NCBI RefSeq assembly: GCF_001308265.1
Contig: NZ_CP012023.1
Location: forward strand, 1,812,932-1,876,931
Reading direction: 5' to 3'
Length of the DNA stretch: 64,000 bases
From: Celeribacter marinus
GTDB taxonomy: Bacteria > Pseudomonadota > Alphaproteobacteria > Rhodobacterales > Rhodobacteraceae
Below the pieces are notes generated by a model, which ran no database searches, was not told the origin of the DNA, and saw only the letters and a list, made by a program, of their open reading frames with translations. Positions 37,502 through 46,663 of this stretch are shown here, in pieces. Within the stretch, counting starts at the first letter, position 1. Each line of letters begins with the position of its first letter. The position numbers were made by a program, and so were the translations under genes.

Positions 37502-37548
37502 CGTCTATGTTCCTTGCCAACCGCGCGGTGATGGGGTTTCACCTCCAC

Positions 37549-38175
37549 ATGGTAAAAACAGCTCCAGACTATTCATTCGAAACAGATGCAACCGCACGCC
37601 GCTATTCACGTATCGTGGGTGTCGACGAAGTGGGGCGAGGCCCGCTGGCTGGTCCCGTCACGGCGTGCGCGGTATGGCTCGATCCAAATCGCATCCCCGA
37701 TGGCCTCAATGATTCTAAAGCACTGACCGAAAAACGCCGCATCATGCTCTATGAGCAAATCATGGAGGTGGCCGATGTCTCTATCGCGTCATGTTCCGTT
37801 GAAGAGATCGACGAGATCAACATTTTACAGGCGTCTTTGCGGGCGATGGAGCGGGCCGTAGCGGGGCTGAGTGTCGCGGCCGATTACGTTCTTGTGGATG
37901 GCAATAAGATTCCCAAGGCGTTCGGCGTTGATGCCGAGGCAATTGTGAAAGGCGACGCGCGTTCCGTGTCGATTTCTGCCGCATCAATAGTTGCGAAAAC
38001 ATGGCGCGATAGTTTGATGGTGGATTTAGCGCAACAGCACCCGGGATATGGGTGGGAAAAGAACGCCGGATATGGGACAAAATTGCATCTAGATGGGCTG
38101 CGAAATCTTGGGGTGACCCCTCACCATAGACGTTCGTTCAAGCCAGTACACAACATCTTGTATCAAGATAAATAA
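37549..38175 (+). CDS. rnhB: Ribonuclease HII
   Basis: RnhB cuts RNA in RNA-DNA hybrids and single ribonucleotides in DNA. The predicted 208-aa protein has the signature IVGVDEVGRGPLAGPVTACA with the first catalytic acid pair, a further aspartate in ADYVLVDGNKIP, and SAASIVAKTWRDSLM. The frame is open to 37423 across the preceding terminator; ATGs at 37507, 37531 and 37549 are possible, and the last gives the usual N-terminus. Its neighbour is ccrM, with both genes on the same strand. Confidence 0.93.
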   Translation: MVKTAPDYSFETDATARRYSRIVGVDEVGRGPLAGPVTACAVWLDPNRIPDGLNDSKALTEKRRIMLYEQIMEVADVSIASCSVEEIDEINILQASLRAMERAVAGLSVAADYVLVDGNKIPKAFGVDAEAIVKGDARSVSISAASIVAKTWRDSLMVDLAQQHPGYGWEKNAGYGTKLHLDGLRNLGVTPHHRRSFKPVHNILYQDK

Positions 38176-38185
38176 CTAAGTGACT

Positions 38186-38224
38186 GATTCAAAAAAGAAA
38201 TTGACCGCGAATCATCTTTGACTC
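38186..38224 (+). promoter_or_regulatory. Cluster of three GANTC methylation sites upstream of ccrM
   Basis: GATTC (38186-38190), GAATC (38209-38213) and GACTC (38220-38224) lie within 39 bases in the 114-base gap before ccrM. GANTC is the CcrM target. In Caulobacter, methylation of GANTC sites in the ccrM promoter feeds back on its expression together with CtrA or GcrA; the same is inferred here. Confidence 0.65.
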
Positions 38225-38265
38225 ATCTTAGGCCTCACAAAACGACGTCGAAAACGGCGCGGTAA

Positions 38266-39402
<1,137 letters not shown>

Positions 39403-39444
39403 GCTCCGCGCCCCAAATCACAGCATTGGCATCCGCCCTCTTGC

Positions 39445-39482
39445 CCGACGAAAGTCCGACGATGGTCCGACGAAAGTCCGAC
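39445..39482 (+). repeat. Two direct 16-bp repeats after ccrM
   Basis: CCGACGAAAGTCCGAC occurs at 39445-39460 and again at 39467-39482, separated by gatggt. They lie in the gap between ccrM and alkB. Function unknown; a local duplication or protein-binding iteron are both possible. Confidence 0.75.
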
Positions 39483-39569
39483 AGGCTTTTTGCGGGTGCC
39501 ATGCCTCAGATTTCAATAATCGAATACCGCCTGATGCTTGTGGTCTGACTTCCGCAGCATCCGACTTAT

Positions 39570-39597
39570 GCCCCGCCTTTATGGCGGGGCTTTTTTT
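39570..39597 (+). terminator. Rho-independent terminator of ccrM
   Basis: A perfect 8-bp stem GCCCCGCC/GGCGGGGC with loop tttat is followed by seven T. Confidence 0.9.
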
Positions 39598-39603
39598 GAA
39601 ACA

Positions 39604-40734
39604 CTAAAGAGGTGGAAGTGGGTTGCGACCATTTTTGTAGTCATCCCAATCCTCAATATCGGGATAATACTGTGCCCGCCACGCGCGTACTTTGCGGTTC
39701 ATAACGCGGCGCCATAGCGAGGGAACCACCGCAATAAATCCCATGACGGTGTAGCCATACGGCAGTTGCGGCGCGTCCGATTCATCGTAGTTTTGCAACA
39801 GCGGAAAACGGCGATCTGGCTTATAGTGATGGTCCGAATGGCGCTGTAAATTGATCAGCAACCAATTGGTCGCCATATGCGCCGCGTTCCAGCTATGGTG
39901 GGGTTTGACGTGCTCGTATTTGCCATCCCCGAGATGGCGGCGGGTTAGTCCGTAGTGTTCGATATAGTTGGTCAATTCCAATTGCCAAACCGCGACAAGT
40001 GCTTGCCACACAAAGAGAAATAGACCCACAGTGCCACCCAGTAGAACGGCGAGTATCAGCATCATAAGTTGCAATGTCCAATAGCGGAAATGTGGATTGC
40101 GCGGATGCCAGACGGTCAAGCCGCGCCGCGAAAGCATCGCCTTTTCCGCGTCCCATGCCGAGCGCGGACATTCGCGTAAAACCCGAAAGAAATAGTGGTG
40201 GAACCCCTCGTTATAGAGCGCGGTCACCGCATCGCGCCGTGTGCCAACATGGGTATGATGCACCAGCAAATGTTCGGTACGAAAATGCGAGTACAGAACC
40301 GAGGATAGCAACAGATCACCAAGCCATCGTTCCGTTGTATTGCGTTGGTGCAAAAGCTCGTGAGCGTAGACAATACCAACGCTACCCGACGACACACCCA
40401 AGCCGAAAAACAGGACAATCGTGGCCAACGTCGACAAGTGATCGGTGTGGGTTACAAAGTAGATCAATCCAAAGATATTCACGAATTGAACGGGAAACCA
40501 AACCAGCGTCACGAGCCGATACCAAAACAACTCTTTATCCGGTGTTTCTGGGTCAGGGTTATCACGGTTCAAGCCAAATAGAGCATCCAACGCGGCAAAG
40601 AGGTGCCATGCGTACAGTGGTACTAAAACGGTCCACCACCCACCCTTGAGCGCGCCGATCCACAATAGCGGAACAATGCCAAGAGAGAGCCAAAACGGCA
40701 CCGCGTTTCGGGTGGAAATTTTGGCCATATTCAT
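39604..40734 (-). CDS. alkB: Alkane 1-monooxygenase (membrane di-iron)
   Basis: AlkB hydroxylates medium-chain n-alkanes at the terminal carbon, using rubredoxin as electron donor. The 376-aa protein has several membrane helices and the histidine boxes expected: AHELLHQRN, EHLLVHHTHVG and LQRHSDHHYKPDRRF, plus the fourth element NYIEHYGLTR. The length is slightly shorter than Pseudomonas AlkB. No rubredoxin, rubredoxin reductase or alkane regulator is in the window, so partners must be encoded elsewhere. It is a single gene between ccrM and mutY. Related fatty-acid desaturases and xylene monooxygenases were considered, but the box spacing favours AlkB. Confidence 0.9.
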   Translation of the reverse strand: MNMAKISTRNAVPFWLSLGIVPLLWIGALKGGWWTVLVPLYAWHLFAALDALFGLNRDNPDPETPDKELFWYRLVTLVWFPVQFVNIFGLIYFVTHTDHLSTLATIVLFFGLGVSSGSVGIVYAHELLHQRNTTERWLGDLLLSSVLYSHFRTEHLLVHHTHVGTRRDAVTALYNEGFHHYFFRVLRECPRSAWDAEKAMLSRRGLTVWHPRNPHFRYWTLQLMMLILAVLLGGTVGLFLFVWQALVAVWQLELTNYIEHYGLTRRHLGDGKYEHVKPHHSWNAAHMATNWLLINLQRHSDHHYKPDRRFPLLQNYDESDAPQLPYGYTVMGFIAVVPSLWRRVMNRKVRAWRAQYYPDIEDWDDYKNGRNPLPPL

Positions 40735-40786
40735 ATCAACACCTCTTAACTACGCACGCCACGCGACCTGACGTTCGTCCTACGGA

Positions 40787-41845
40787 TCAATTCTCAATCG
40801 TTGTGCGGGCAAGGTCAAATGCCTTTCGCATGAGCGTTGGTAAATCGGAGGGGCGAAACGCCGCATTGGGCCGCAAAACCGCACCCTCCGGTACCGCCAC
40901 GGTCACCGCCGTATGCACCTGAAGAATAAGGTGGAAATGCGTAAATGTATGACGCACTTCGCCGATCGAATGCCAATCTGAAGTGAATGGCGGGCGGGCG
41001 CTGGGCGCCTCATTCCAATCCGAGGTTGGCCATCCGAGCATCCCACCCAACAAACCTTTTTCGGGCCGCTTTTCCAGAACCCACTCATCCGCAATCGTGC
41101 GTGAGACGTAGACATGCCCAAGGCGCACGGGTTTGGGCTTTTTAGGGTCTTTCTTGGGCAACTCTGCCGCGATCCCTGCGGCGAGGGCACGGCATTCTCG
41201 TCTTAGCGGGCAAATCCCGCAGGCCGGTGATTTCGGCGTGCACACCGTTGCGCCGAGGTCCATGACGGCCTGCGCATAGTCGCCCGCCCGCAATTGGGGC
41301 GTAAGGCTTTGCGCCAATGTCATCAATTCGGGTTTGGACTTTGGCAGTGGCATTTCCACCAAAAACAGCCGCGACATGACGCGCTCGACATTGCCATCAA
41401 GGACCGTTTCGGGCGCGTCAAAGGCGATCGCGGACACGGCCGAGGCGGTGTACGGCCCAATCCCGGGTAGGGTCAAAAGCGTTGCGTGGTCATGCGGAAA
41501 CACACCATCATAATCAGCGACGACAGCACGTGCGCACTTTAGGAGATTGCGCGCCCGCGCGTAGTATCCAAGTCCCGCCCACTCTGCCATGACCGCATCA
41601 TCTGGTGCTGCCGCCAGATCTTGGACCGTGGGCCATAGCGCGGTAAAGCGTTCGAAATAGGCTTTGACGGCGGCCACGGTTGTTTGTTGCAACATGATCT
41701 CCGAAAGCCAAACACGGTAGGGATCAGGTGCGCGGCCTTGGGCGCGATCAAAGGGCGCAACGCGCCACGGCAAAACCCGCGCATTGGCGTCATACCATGC
41801 CAAAAGCGTCTGGGCGGTTTGCATACATTTCAGGTCGTCACGCAT
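40787..41845 (-). CDS. mutY: A/G-specific adenine DNA glycosylase
   Basis: MutY removes adenine mispaired with 8-oxoguanine or guanine. The 352-aa protein has the helix-hairpin-helix region LPGIGPYTASAVSAIAF with the catalytic aspartate in VLDGNVERVMSRLF, and the 4Fe-4S ligands C-X6-C-X2-C-X5-C in CTPKSPACGICPLRREC. A C-terminal NUDIX-like domain (LGGMLGWPTSDWNEAP, VRHTFTHFHLILQV) senses 8-oxoguanine. A small insertion (FDRAQGRAPDP) lies in the N-terminal region. It is divergent from the DUF721 gene. Confidence 0.95.
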   Translation of the reverse strand: MRDDLKCMQTAQTLLAWYDANARVLPWRVAPFDRAQGRAPDPYRVWLSEIMLQQTTVAAVKAYFERFTALWPTVQDLAAAPDDAVMAEWAGLGYYARARNLLKCARAVVADYDGVFPHDHATLLTLPGIGPYTASAVSAIAFDAPETVLDGNVERVMSRLFLVEMPLPKSKPELMTLAQSLTPQLRAGDYAQAVMDLGATVCTPKSPACGICPLRRECRALAAGIAAELPKKDPKKPKPVRLGHVYVSRTIADEWVLEKRPEKGLLGGMLGWPTSDWNEAPSARPPFTSDWHSIGEVRHTFTHFHLILQVHTAVTVAVPEGAVLRPNAAFRPSDLPTLMRKAFDLARTTIEN

Positions 41846-41962
41846 TGTTTAGCATCTGTCATCGGCTTTCTACTGGTGCAGGGCGTCTGGAGCATTACAA
41901 TAGGGCGTGCGGCCAAAGAGGCCAGATGAAGACTCGGAAAATACGGAGACTTGGAAAACACG

Positions 41963-42490
41963 ATGGCCGTGACACCGGAGAAAAAAATAGCGCGTAGGCG
42001 AAAAGGGTTCGAGATCACCTCGGGTCTTTTGCAGGCGCGCATCCGGTCGGCCACCGAAACGCGTGGGTTTTCCGAAACGCGGCTATTGACCCATTGGCCC
42101 GAAGTGGTCGGCGAACAGACCGCCGCAATGGCGCGCCCGATCAAGGTGTCGTATGCCAAGGGCGCATTTGGCGCGACACTCACACTTTTGACCACCGGCG
42201 CGTTTGCGCCCATGCTTCAGGCGGATTTGCCAAAAATCCGTGACCGTGTGAATTCTGTTTACGGGTTCAACGCCATCAACAGAATTCACATTACTCAGAC
42301 CGCACCAACGGGTTTTACCGAGGGCCGCGTTCAGTTTGAAACAGCGAAAAAAGAGACAAAACCCGCCCTTGATCCTGCTTTGGTTCATGAGGCGCACGAG
42401 ATATCGACGGGCGTCAATGACGAGGGCTTGCGTGCTGCGCTAGATCGTCTTGGGGCCAACGTTCTAACCAAAAACGCCAACCAATCATAG
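41963..42490 (+). CDS. DUF721 (DciA-like) protein
   Basis: The predicted 175-aa protein has the DUF721 N-terminal domain: GLLQARIRSATETRGFSETR, HWPEVVGEQTAAMARPIKV and the beta segment ATLTLLTTGAFAPML. DciA proteins of this family load the replicative helicase in bacteria that lack DnaC. The C-terminal part is variable and charged. A TTG at 41951 is an alternative start. It precedes a DsbA-type gene by 8 bases in the same direction, and is divergent from mutY, an order seen in many Rhodobacteraceae. Confidence 0.82.
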   Translation: MAVTPEKKIARRRKGFEITSGLLQARIRSATETRGFSETRLLTHWPEVVGEQTAAMARPIKVSYAKGAFGATLTLLTTGAFAPMLQADLPKIRDRVNSVYGFNAINRIHITQTAPTGFTEGRVQFETAKKETKPALDPALVHEAHEISTGVNDEGLRAALDRLGANVLTKNANQS

Positions 42491-42498
42491 GTGGACCC

Positions 42499-43140
42499 AT
42501 GAACAGACGCACATTCCTTTCCACAACTGCACTTGCCGTAACCGGCTTTGTCACAAGCTTTGCAATGCCAAGTTTTGCCCAAGATGCCGATGCGGCCGAA
42601 CCCGCGACCGTTGTGGTTCCTGATCTGACGATGGGGGATGACAATGCGCCGATCGAAATCATCGAATATGCGTCCTACACCTGTCCGCATTGTGCGAGCT
42701 TCCACGATGCCGTGTTTAAGGCGCTAAAGGCGGATTACATTGACACGGGCAAAGTGAAATTCACCTACCGCGAAATCTATTTTGACAAGTTTGGCCTGTG
42801 GGCGTCGATGGTGGCGCGTTGCGGTGGGTCGATGCGGTATTTTGGCATCCAGACCTTGTTGTATGAACAGCAGTCCGAGTGGATTGCAGGCGGGAAAGAT
42901 GCGATGCAAATCGTTGAGAACTTGCGCAAAATCGGGAAAACCGCGGGTCTGAGCGACACCGATCTCGATGCGTGCATGAACAACGGTGAAATGGCGCAGG
43001 CGATGTATGAAAAAGCCACAAAAGAGGCCGAAGCAGACGACATTAGTTCGACACCAAGCCTTGTGATTGATGGCGTCAAACATTCCAATATGTCCTATGC
43101 CGACCTCAAGAAAATTCTTGATGAAAAGCTGGCGGAGTAA
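42499..43140 (+). CDS. DsbA-family thiol:disulfide oxidoreductase
   Basis: The 213-aa precursor starts MNRRTFLSTTALAVTGFVTS, a signal peptide with twin arginines, cleaved near SFAQ. The active site is CPHC in YASYTCPHCASFHD, as in DsbA, and the cis-proline segment is ISSTPSLVIDGV. It is expected to introduce or shuffle disulfides in the periplasm. Single-thioredoxin-domain proteins of this type also act as DsbA-like partners in alphaproteobacteria, so DsbA itself is not certain. It is coupled to the DUF721 gene and converges with lpxK. Confidence 0.87.
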   Translation: MNRRTFLSTTALAVTGFVTSFAMPSFAQDADAAEPATVVVPDLTMGDDNAPIEIIEYASYTCPHCASFHDAVFKALKADYIDTGKVKFTYREIYFDKFGLWASMVARCGGSMRYFGIQTLLYEQQSEWIAGGKDAMQIVENLRKIGKTAGLSDTDLDACMNNGEMAQAMYEKATKEAEADDISSTPSLVIDGVKHSNMSYADLKKILDEKLAE

Positions 43141-43143
43141 GCT

Positions 43144-44136
43144 TTAGTCTAAACCCAGTTGAGCGAGTTTTGCGTCGATAACCGACCAATCCTCGCTCAT
43201 CAGGCGCACGGGTAGGGTAACGACTTTTTGGCGAAAGGCGCGGGGCAATCGCACCGCGTCTTTTTCCGTTGTGACCATCTGCGCGCCCAAGGCGAGAGCT
43301 TCGATTTCAAGGCGCGTCATCAATTGCATGGAGAGAGGCTGATGATCGTTCAATGCCTCTGCACGACGCAAGTGCGCTCCGAGCCCCCTCAATGTCGCAA
43401 AGAACTTTTCAGGATGGCCGATTCCTGCAAAAGCCAGAACGGGCTGATCCGCCCAATCGAACCCAGTTTGTAGCGGTGCAAGGTTGGCACGAACGCGCGG
43501 CACGGTCACGGTGTCGGCCCATAGACCTGAAAACCGGTCCTGAGCTGCGGCGTCCCCGATGGACACCACGGCATCTGCGCGCATCAATCCGCGTTCGATA
43601 GGTTCGCGCAGTGGCCCCGCCGGAATAACCCGACCGTTTCCAAATCCGCGATGGGCATCTACGACAACGAATGTGGCGTCCTTTTGAACGCTGCCGTTTT
43701 GCATTCCGTCATCGAGCAAGATGACATCTGCGCCATCTTTCTCAGCGAGGCGCACACCGTCCGCTCGGTCTTTGGCGACCCATGTCGGTGTGAATGCGGC
43801 AATCAAAAGAGGCTCGTCGCCCACTTGATCCGCGTTGTGGCTGCGCTCGTTGACGCGGACAGGGCCGTGGAGTGATCCGCCGTAGCCGCGAGATACGACA
43901 TGCACCGATTTGCCGCGTTCGATAAGGCGTTGAGCGAGGGCGATGACGGTCGGTGTCTTGCCTGTTCCGCCCGCGTTTATGTTGCCGACACAAATGACAG
44001 GAACGCTGGATTTGTAGCCTGTTTTGGCAGCGCGCCGCGCGGTCTGACTGGCATAGATCGCGCCAAGCGGCGTTAATATGCGCGTCATTAAACCGGGGTG
44101 TTGTGCAGGATTAGACCAGAATTTGGGCTCTCTCAT
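43144..44136 (-). CDS. lpxK: Tetraacyldisaccharide 4'-kinase
   Basis: LpxK phosphorylates the lipid A disaccharide at the 4' position on the inner membrane. The 330-aa protein has a P-loop in VGNINAGGTGKTPTVIALAQ, followed by VVSRGYGGSLHGPVRVNERS and the Walker B-like VILLDDGMQNGSV. Its first four bases overlap the end of waaA, so the two lipid A core genes are coupled. Length is normal. Confidence 0.95.
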   Translation of the reverse strand: MREPKFWSNPAQHPGLMTRILTPLGAIYASQTARRAAKTGYKSSVPVICVGNINAGGTGKTPTVIALAQRLIERGKSVHVVSRGYGGSLHGPVRVNERSHNADQVGDEPLLIAAFTPTWVAKDRADGVRLAEKDGADVILLDDGMQNGSVQKDATFVVVDAHRGFGNGRVIPAGPLREPIERGLMRADAVVSIGDAAAQDRFSGLWADTVTVPRVRANLAPLQTGFDWADQPVLAFAGIGHPEKFFATLRGLGAHLRRAEALNDHQPLSMQLMTRLEIEALALGAQMVTTEKDAVRLPRAFRQKVVTLPVRLMSEDWSVIDAKLAQLGLD

Positions 44137-45422
44137 CCGTCAATCGCCTCACGTATATCAAGCAGATCGTGTAACAGGTCTGCCGTGCGTGTCGAGACTT
44201 CTGCGCCTGATGACATGACAATCCACGCGGCATTGGCCGCAATCGCGGCGGCGTCAGGTGCCAGAAGCGCGCGCACCGCTTCGCTTAAATCCGTATCAGA
44301 ACGCACCAATCGCGCCGCACCCACAGCCGCCAGTCGCGCGTAAGCACCAGCGTGGTGTGAGAGGTGCGGCCCGTGAATGATAGCCGATCCATAGCCCGCG
44401 GCATCATTGGGGGACATTCCGCCACTTTGCGTTAGCGAGGATCCCAAAAACGATGTTGGTGCGGCGCGGTACCATAATGCATTTTCGTCAATATCGGGGT
44501 CAGCGATGAGAACCTGCACCTCTTCAGTGACAGCCGCCAAGTCACAGCGTTGCGCGAGACGCAAACCCGTTGTGGCTGCCTGTCGTTCAAACGCGGCTTG
44601 TGCATCTGCGTCCTTGAATGTCGCGATCAATAAAAGCCTATGTGCGCGGCGCATGACGGTCGCGTGCGCTTTCAACACATCTGCGACTTCGCCGGCTGCG
44701 AGTTGGGCCGCAAACCATGTGGGCCGCGTACCTATCTCGCGCGACAGATCGGAGAACCCGTGTTCTTCGAAGCGATGCGATAGCGCGCCCTCTTCGAGTG
44801 GGCCGATGACCTCAACGCTTTGTTGATTTGCACCCATACGTCGCCACGTTGCGGCGTCACTTTGGTTGGCGGCAATGACGTGATCGAATTGCGACAGCGT
44901 AACGGACCGCAGAGCAGGTAGGATAAACCGAGCGTCCAATTCGAACCCACAATCGGGAGCCGCAATTGCAACGGTCGGGATGTGCGCCTCTTGGACGTGC
45001 CAAAGGAGCGACGGGCGAAAGCGGTCCCCGACCCAAGCCAGAACACTCGGCTTCCAGTGGTCAAGGAACCGGCGGACGACTGTGCTACACTCCTCGGGGA
45101 GCGGCATGTGTATGACATTGTCGAGCGGCGCAATATGTGAGGGCAGCGCGTCAGGTGTTGTCAAAAGGCACGTGAGATCCGGCCGGTTCTCGCGCAGTGT
45201 CTCCAACAACTCGAGTGCGGCTTGCAACGCGTGTGTGCGCGCCACATTGATCCAGATGATCTCACCCGATGGGCGCGGGGGTAGGGTGCGCGCCAATCGA
45301 TGGTCACAGCGTTCTTGCGACAGCACGCCAGAGGCCTGAAGTCTGCGCAGCCGTTTTACGGCTTGCGATTCAGAACGTGCAGCCGCTGCAAGATAGGCTC
45401 TAAGGGAGGCCGGTTTGGCCAT
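44133..45422 (-). CDS. waaA: Kdo transferase (3-deoxy-D-manno-octulosonic acid transferase)
   Basis: WaaA attaches Kdo to lipid IVA, the first step of LPS core synthesis. The 429-aa GT30-type protein has an N-terminal glycosyltransferase domain (GEIIWINVARTHALQAALEL) and a C-terminal domain with FLGSSLTQSGGMSPNDAAGYG, where family members carry the GGHN-like loop; here it reads SGGMSPND, a divergent form common in roseobacters. The N-terminal membrane anchor of E. coli WaaA is not obvious; instead there is a basic helix region (ARSESQAVKRLRRLQ). It is the middle gene of DUF4170-waaA-lpxK. Confidence 0.88.
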   Translation of the reverse strand: MAKPASLRAYLAAAARSESQAVKRLRRLQASGVLSQERCDHRLARTLPPRPSGEIIWINVARTHALQAALELLETLRENRPDLTCLLTTPDALPSHIAPLDNVIHMPLPEECSTVVRRFLDHWKPSVLAWVGDRFRPSLLWHVQEAHIPTVAIAAPDCGFELDARFILPALRSVTLSQFDHVIAANQSDAATWRRMGANQQSVEVIGPLEEGALSHRFEEHGFSDLSREIGTRPTWFAAQLAAGEVADVLKAHATVMRRAHRLLLIATFKDADAQAAFERQAATTGLRLAQRCDLAAVTEEVQVLIADPDIDENALWYRAAPTSFLGSSLTQSGGMSPNDAAGYGSAIIHGPHLSHHAGAYARLAAVGAARLVRSDTDLSEAVRALLAPDAAAIAANAAWIVMSSGAEVSTRTADLLHDLLDIREAIDG

Positions 45423-45433
45423 ATGGCCTATCC

Positions 45434-45679
45434 TCAGGTGTCGAGCTCTTCGGTTGAACTTGCCGCTGCTTCTTCGTCGCGCAAACGGTGGAGATGCGCG
45501 ATAAAGTACCGCATATGGGCGTTATCAACTGTGCGCTGGGCCTCGGATTTCCACGCGGCATGGGCGGAGTCGTAATCGGGGAAAACGCCGACAACATGGA
45601 TATCATCCGTGTTGCGAAATGTTGTTTTGGTCGGGTCGACCAATTCGCCGCCGAAAACAAGGTGCAGTCGTTGTGTCAT
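45434..45679 (-). CDS. DUF4170 protein
   Basis: The 81-aa protein matches the DUF4170 pattern: QRLHLVFGGELVDPTKTTFR, VGVFPDYDSAHAAWKSEAQR and MRYFIAHLHRLRDEEA. The ATG at 45679 is fixed by ggagg five bases upstream. The function is unknown, but the gene is a regular neighbour of waaA and lpxK in alphaproteobacteria. Here it starts the DUF4170-waaA-lpxK transcript. The gpgP-gpgS pair lies divergent on its upstream side. Confidence 0.88.
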   Translation of the reverse strand: MTQRLHLVFGGELVDPTKTTFRNTDDIHVVGVFPDYDSAHAAWKSEAQRTVDNAHMRYFIAHLHRLRDEEAAASSTEELDT

Positions 45680-45853
45680 GACATCCTCCATCGGGTCAGT
45701 GTGTCCGCACCCTATCCGATCCACTTGGACGGTCAAGGCGATGCGCGGCGTGTTGCGGGCCGATTGCCTAAAAACTATGCGCTACGCCTTTTTTGAACGC
45801 TAATACGCGTGCGTACTGTTCCTCTTATGGGCGGCAGGGGGCATTGTGAACCT

Positions 45854-46660
45854 ATGGTTACGTATATGCCTTCTTGCCCGCGGCTCGTTGTTTTTTCCGA
45901 TCTGGATGGCACGCTCTTAGATCACACGAGTTACGATTGGTCGCCTGCCCAGCCTGCGCTTGATTGCATGTTAGACCTCGGCATCCCGTTGGTTTTGGCC
46001 AGCTCAAAGACAGCGTTTGAGATCTACGAGTTGCGCGCAGAAATGGGATTTTCTCACGTTCCTGCCATTGTCGAGAATGGTGCGGGACTTTTGCGCGCGG
46101 GTGAAATCCCAAATGCGGACTCAAATGATTATACGGCACTCCTTGCGGCATTATCCGACATACCGCTGCCGTTACGCCGATCGTTTCAGGGGTTTTCGCA
46201 GTGGTCGGTTGATCAGATTGCACGAGAAACGGGGCTATCCGTTACTCGTGCGGCTCTGGCCGCAAAGCGCCAATTCTCTGAGCCGGGTAGGTGGGTTGGG
46301 GCGCAAGACGGGCTTGATGCATTCATAGCCGCACTGTCCGAGCGCGGAGTTTTCGCGCGGCGCGGGGGTCGGTTTTTAACCCTCTCCTTTGGGGCCACAA
46401 AAGCGGATCATATGGCGGACATAGTGTCTAAATGGGCGCCGCCGCCATTATCCCTTGCCCTCGGAGATGCCCCCAACGACACGGATATGATTGCGGCTGC
46501 GGACTTTGGCGTGATCATCACGAACCCCGATGCGCCGCCGCTTGCGCAGATGGCGGGTGAGGCCACGGGACGCATCACGCGTAGCACAGATTCGGGGCCG
46601 GTCGGATGGAACAAAAGCGTGCTGGAACGCATTGAGCAAATTTACGACATAAAGAGGTGA
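45854..46660 (+). CDS. HAD-IIB phosphatase, glucosyl/mannosyl-3-phosphoglycerate phosphatase type
   Basis: The predicted 268-aa protein has the HAD nucleophile motif VFSDLDGTLLDHTSYDW, SSKTAFEIYELRAEMGF with the second motif, FGATKADHMADIV with the lysine, and LALGDAPNDTDM with the metal-binding aspartates. HYD-type caps and the PAIVENGAGL segment place it with mannosyl-3-phosphoglycerate phosphatases. Coupled 3 bases upstream of gpgS, it most likely removes phosphate from glucosyl-3-phosphoglycerate to give glucosylglycerate, a compatible solute. The exact start is uncertain; 45854 and 45866 both fit. Confidence 0.85.
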   Translation: MVTYMPSCPRLVVFSDLDGTLLDHTSYDWSPAQPALDCMLDLGIPLVLASSKTAFEIYELRAEMGFSHVPAIVENGAGLLRAGEIPNADSNDYTALLAALSDIPLPLRRSFQGFSQWSVDQIARETGLSVTRAALAAKRQFSEPGRWVGAQDGLDAFIAALSERGVFARRGGRFLTLSFGATKADHMADIVSKWAPPPLSLALGDAPNDTDMIAAADFGVIITNPDAPPLAQMAGEATGRITRSTDSGPVGWNKSVLERIEQIYDIKR

Positions 46661-46663
46661 GAC

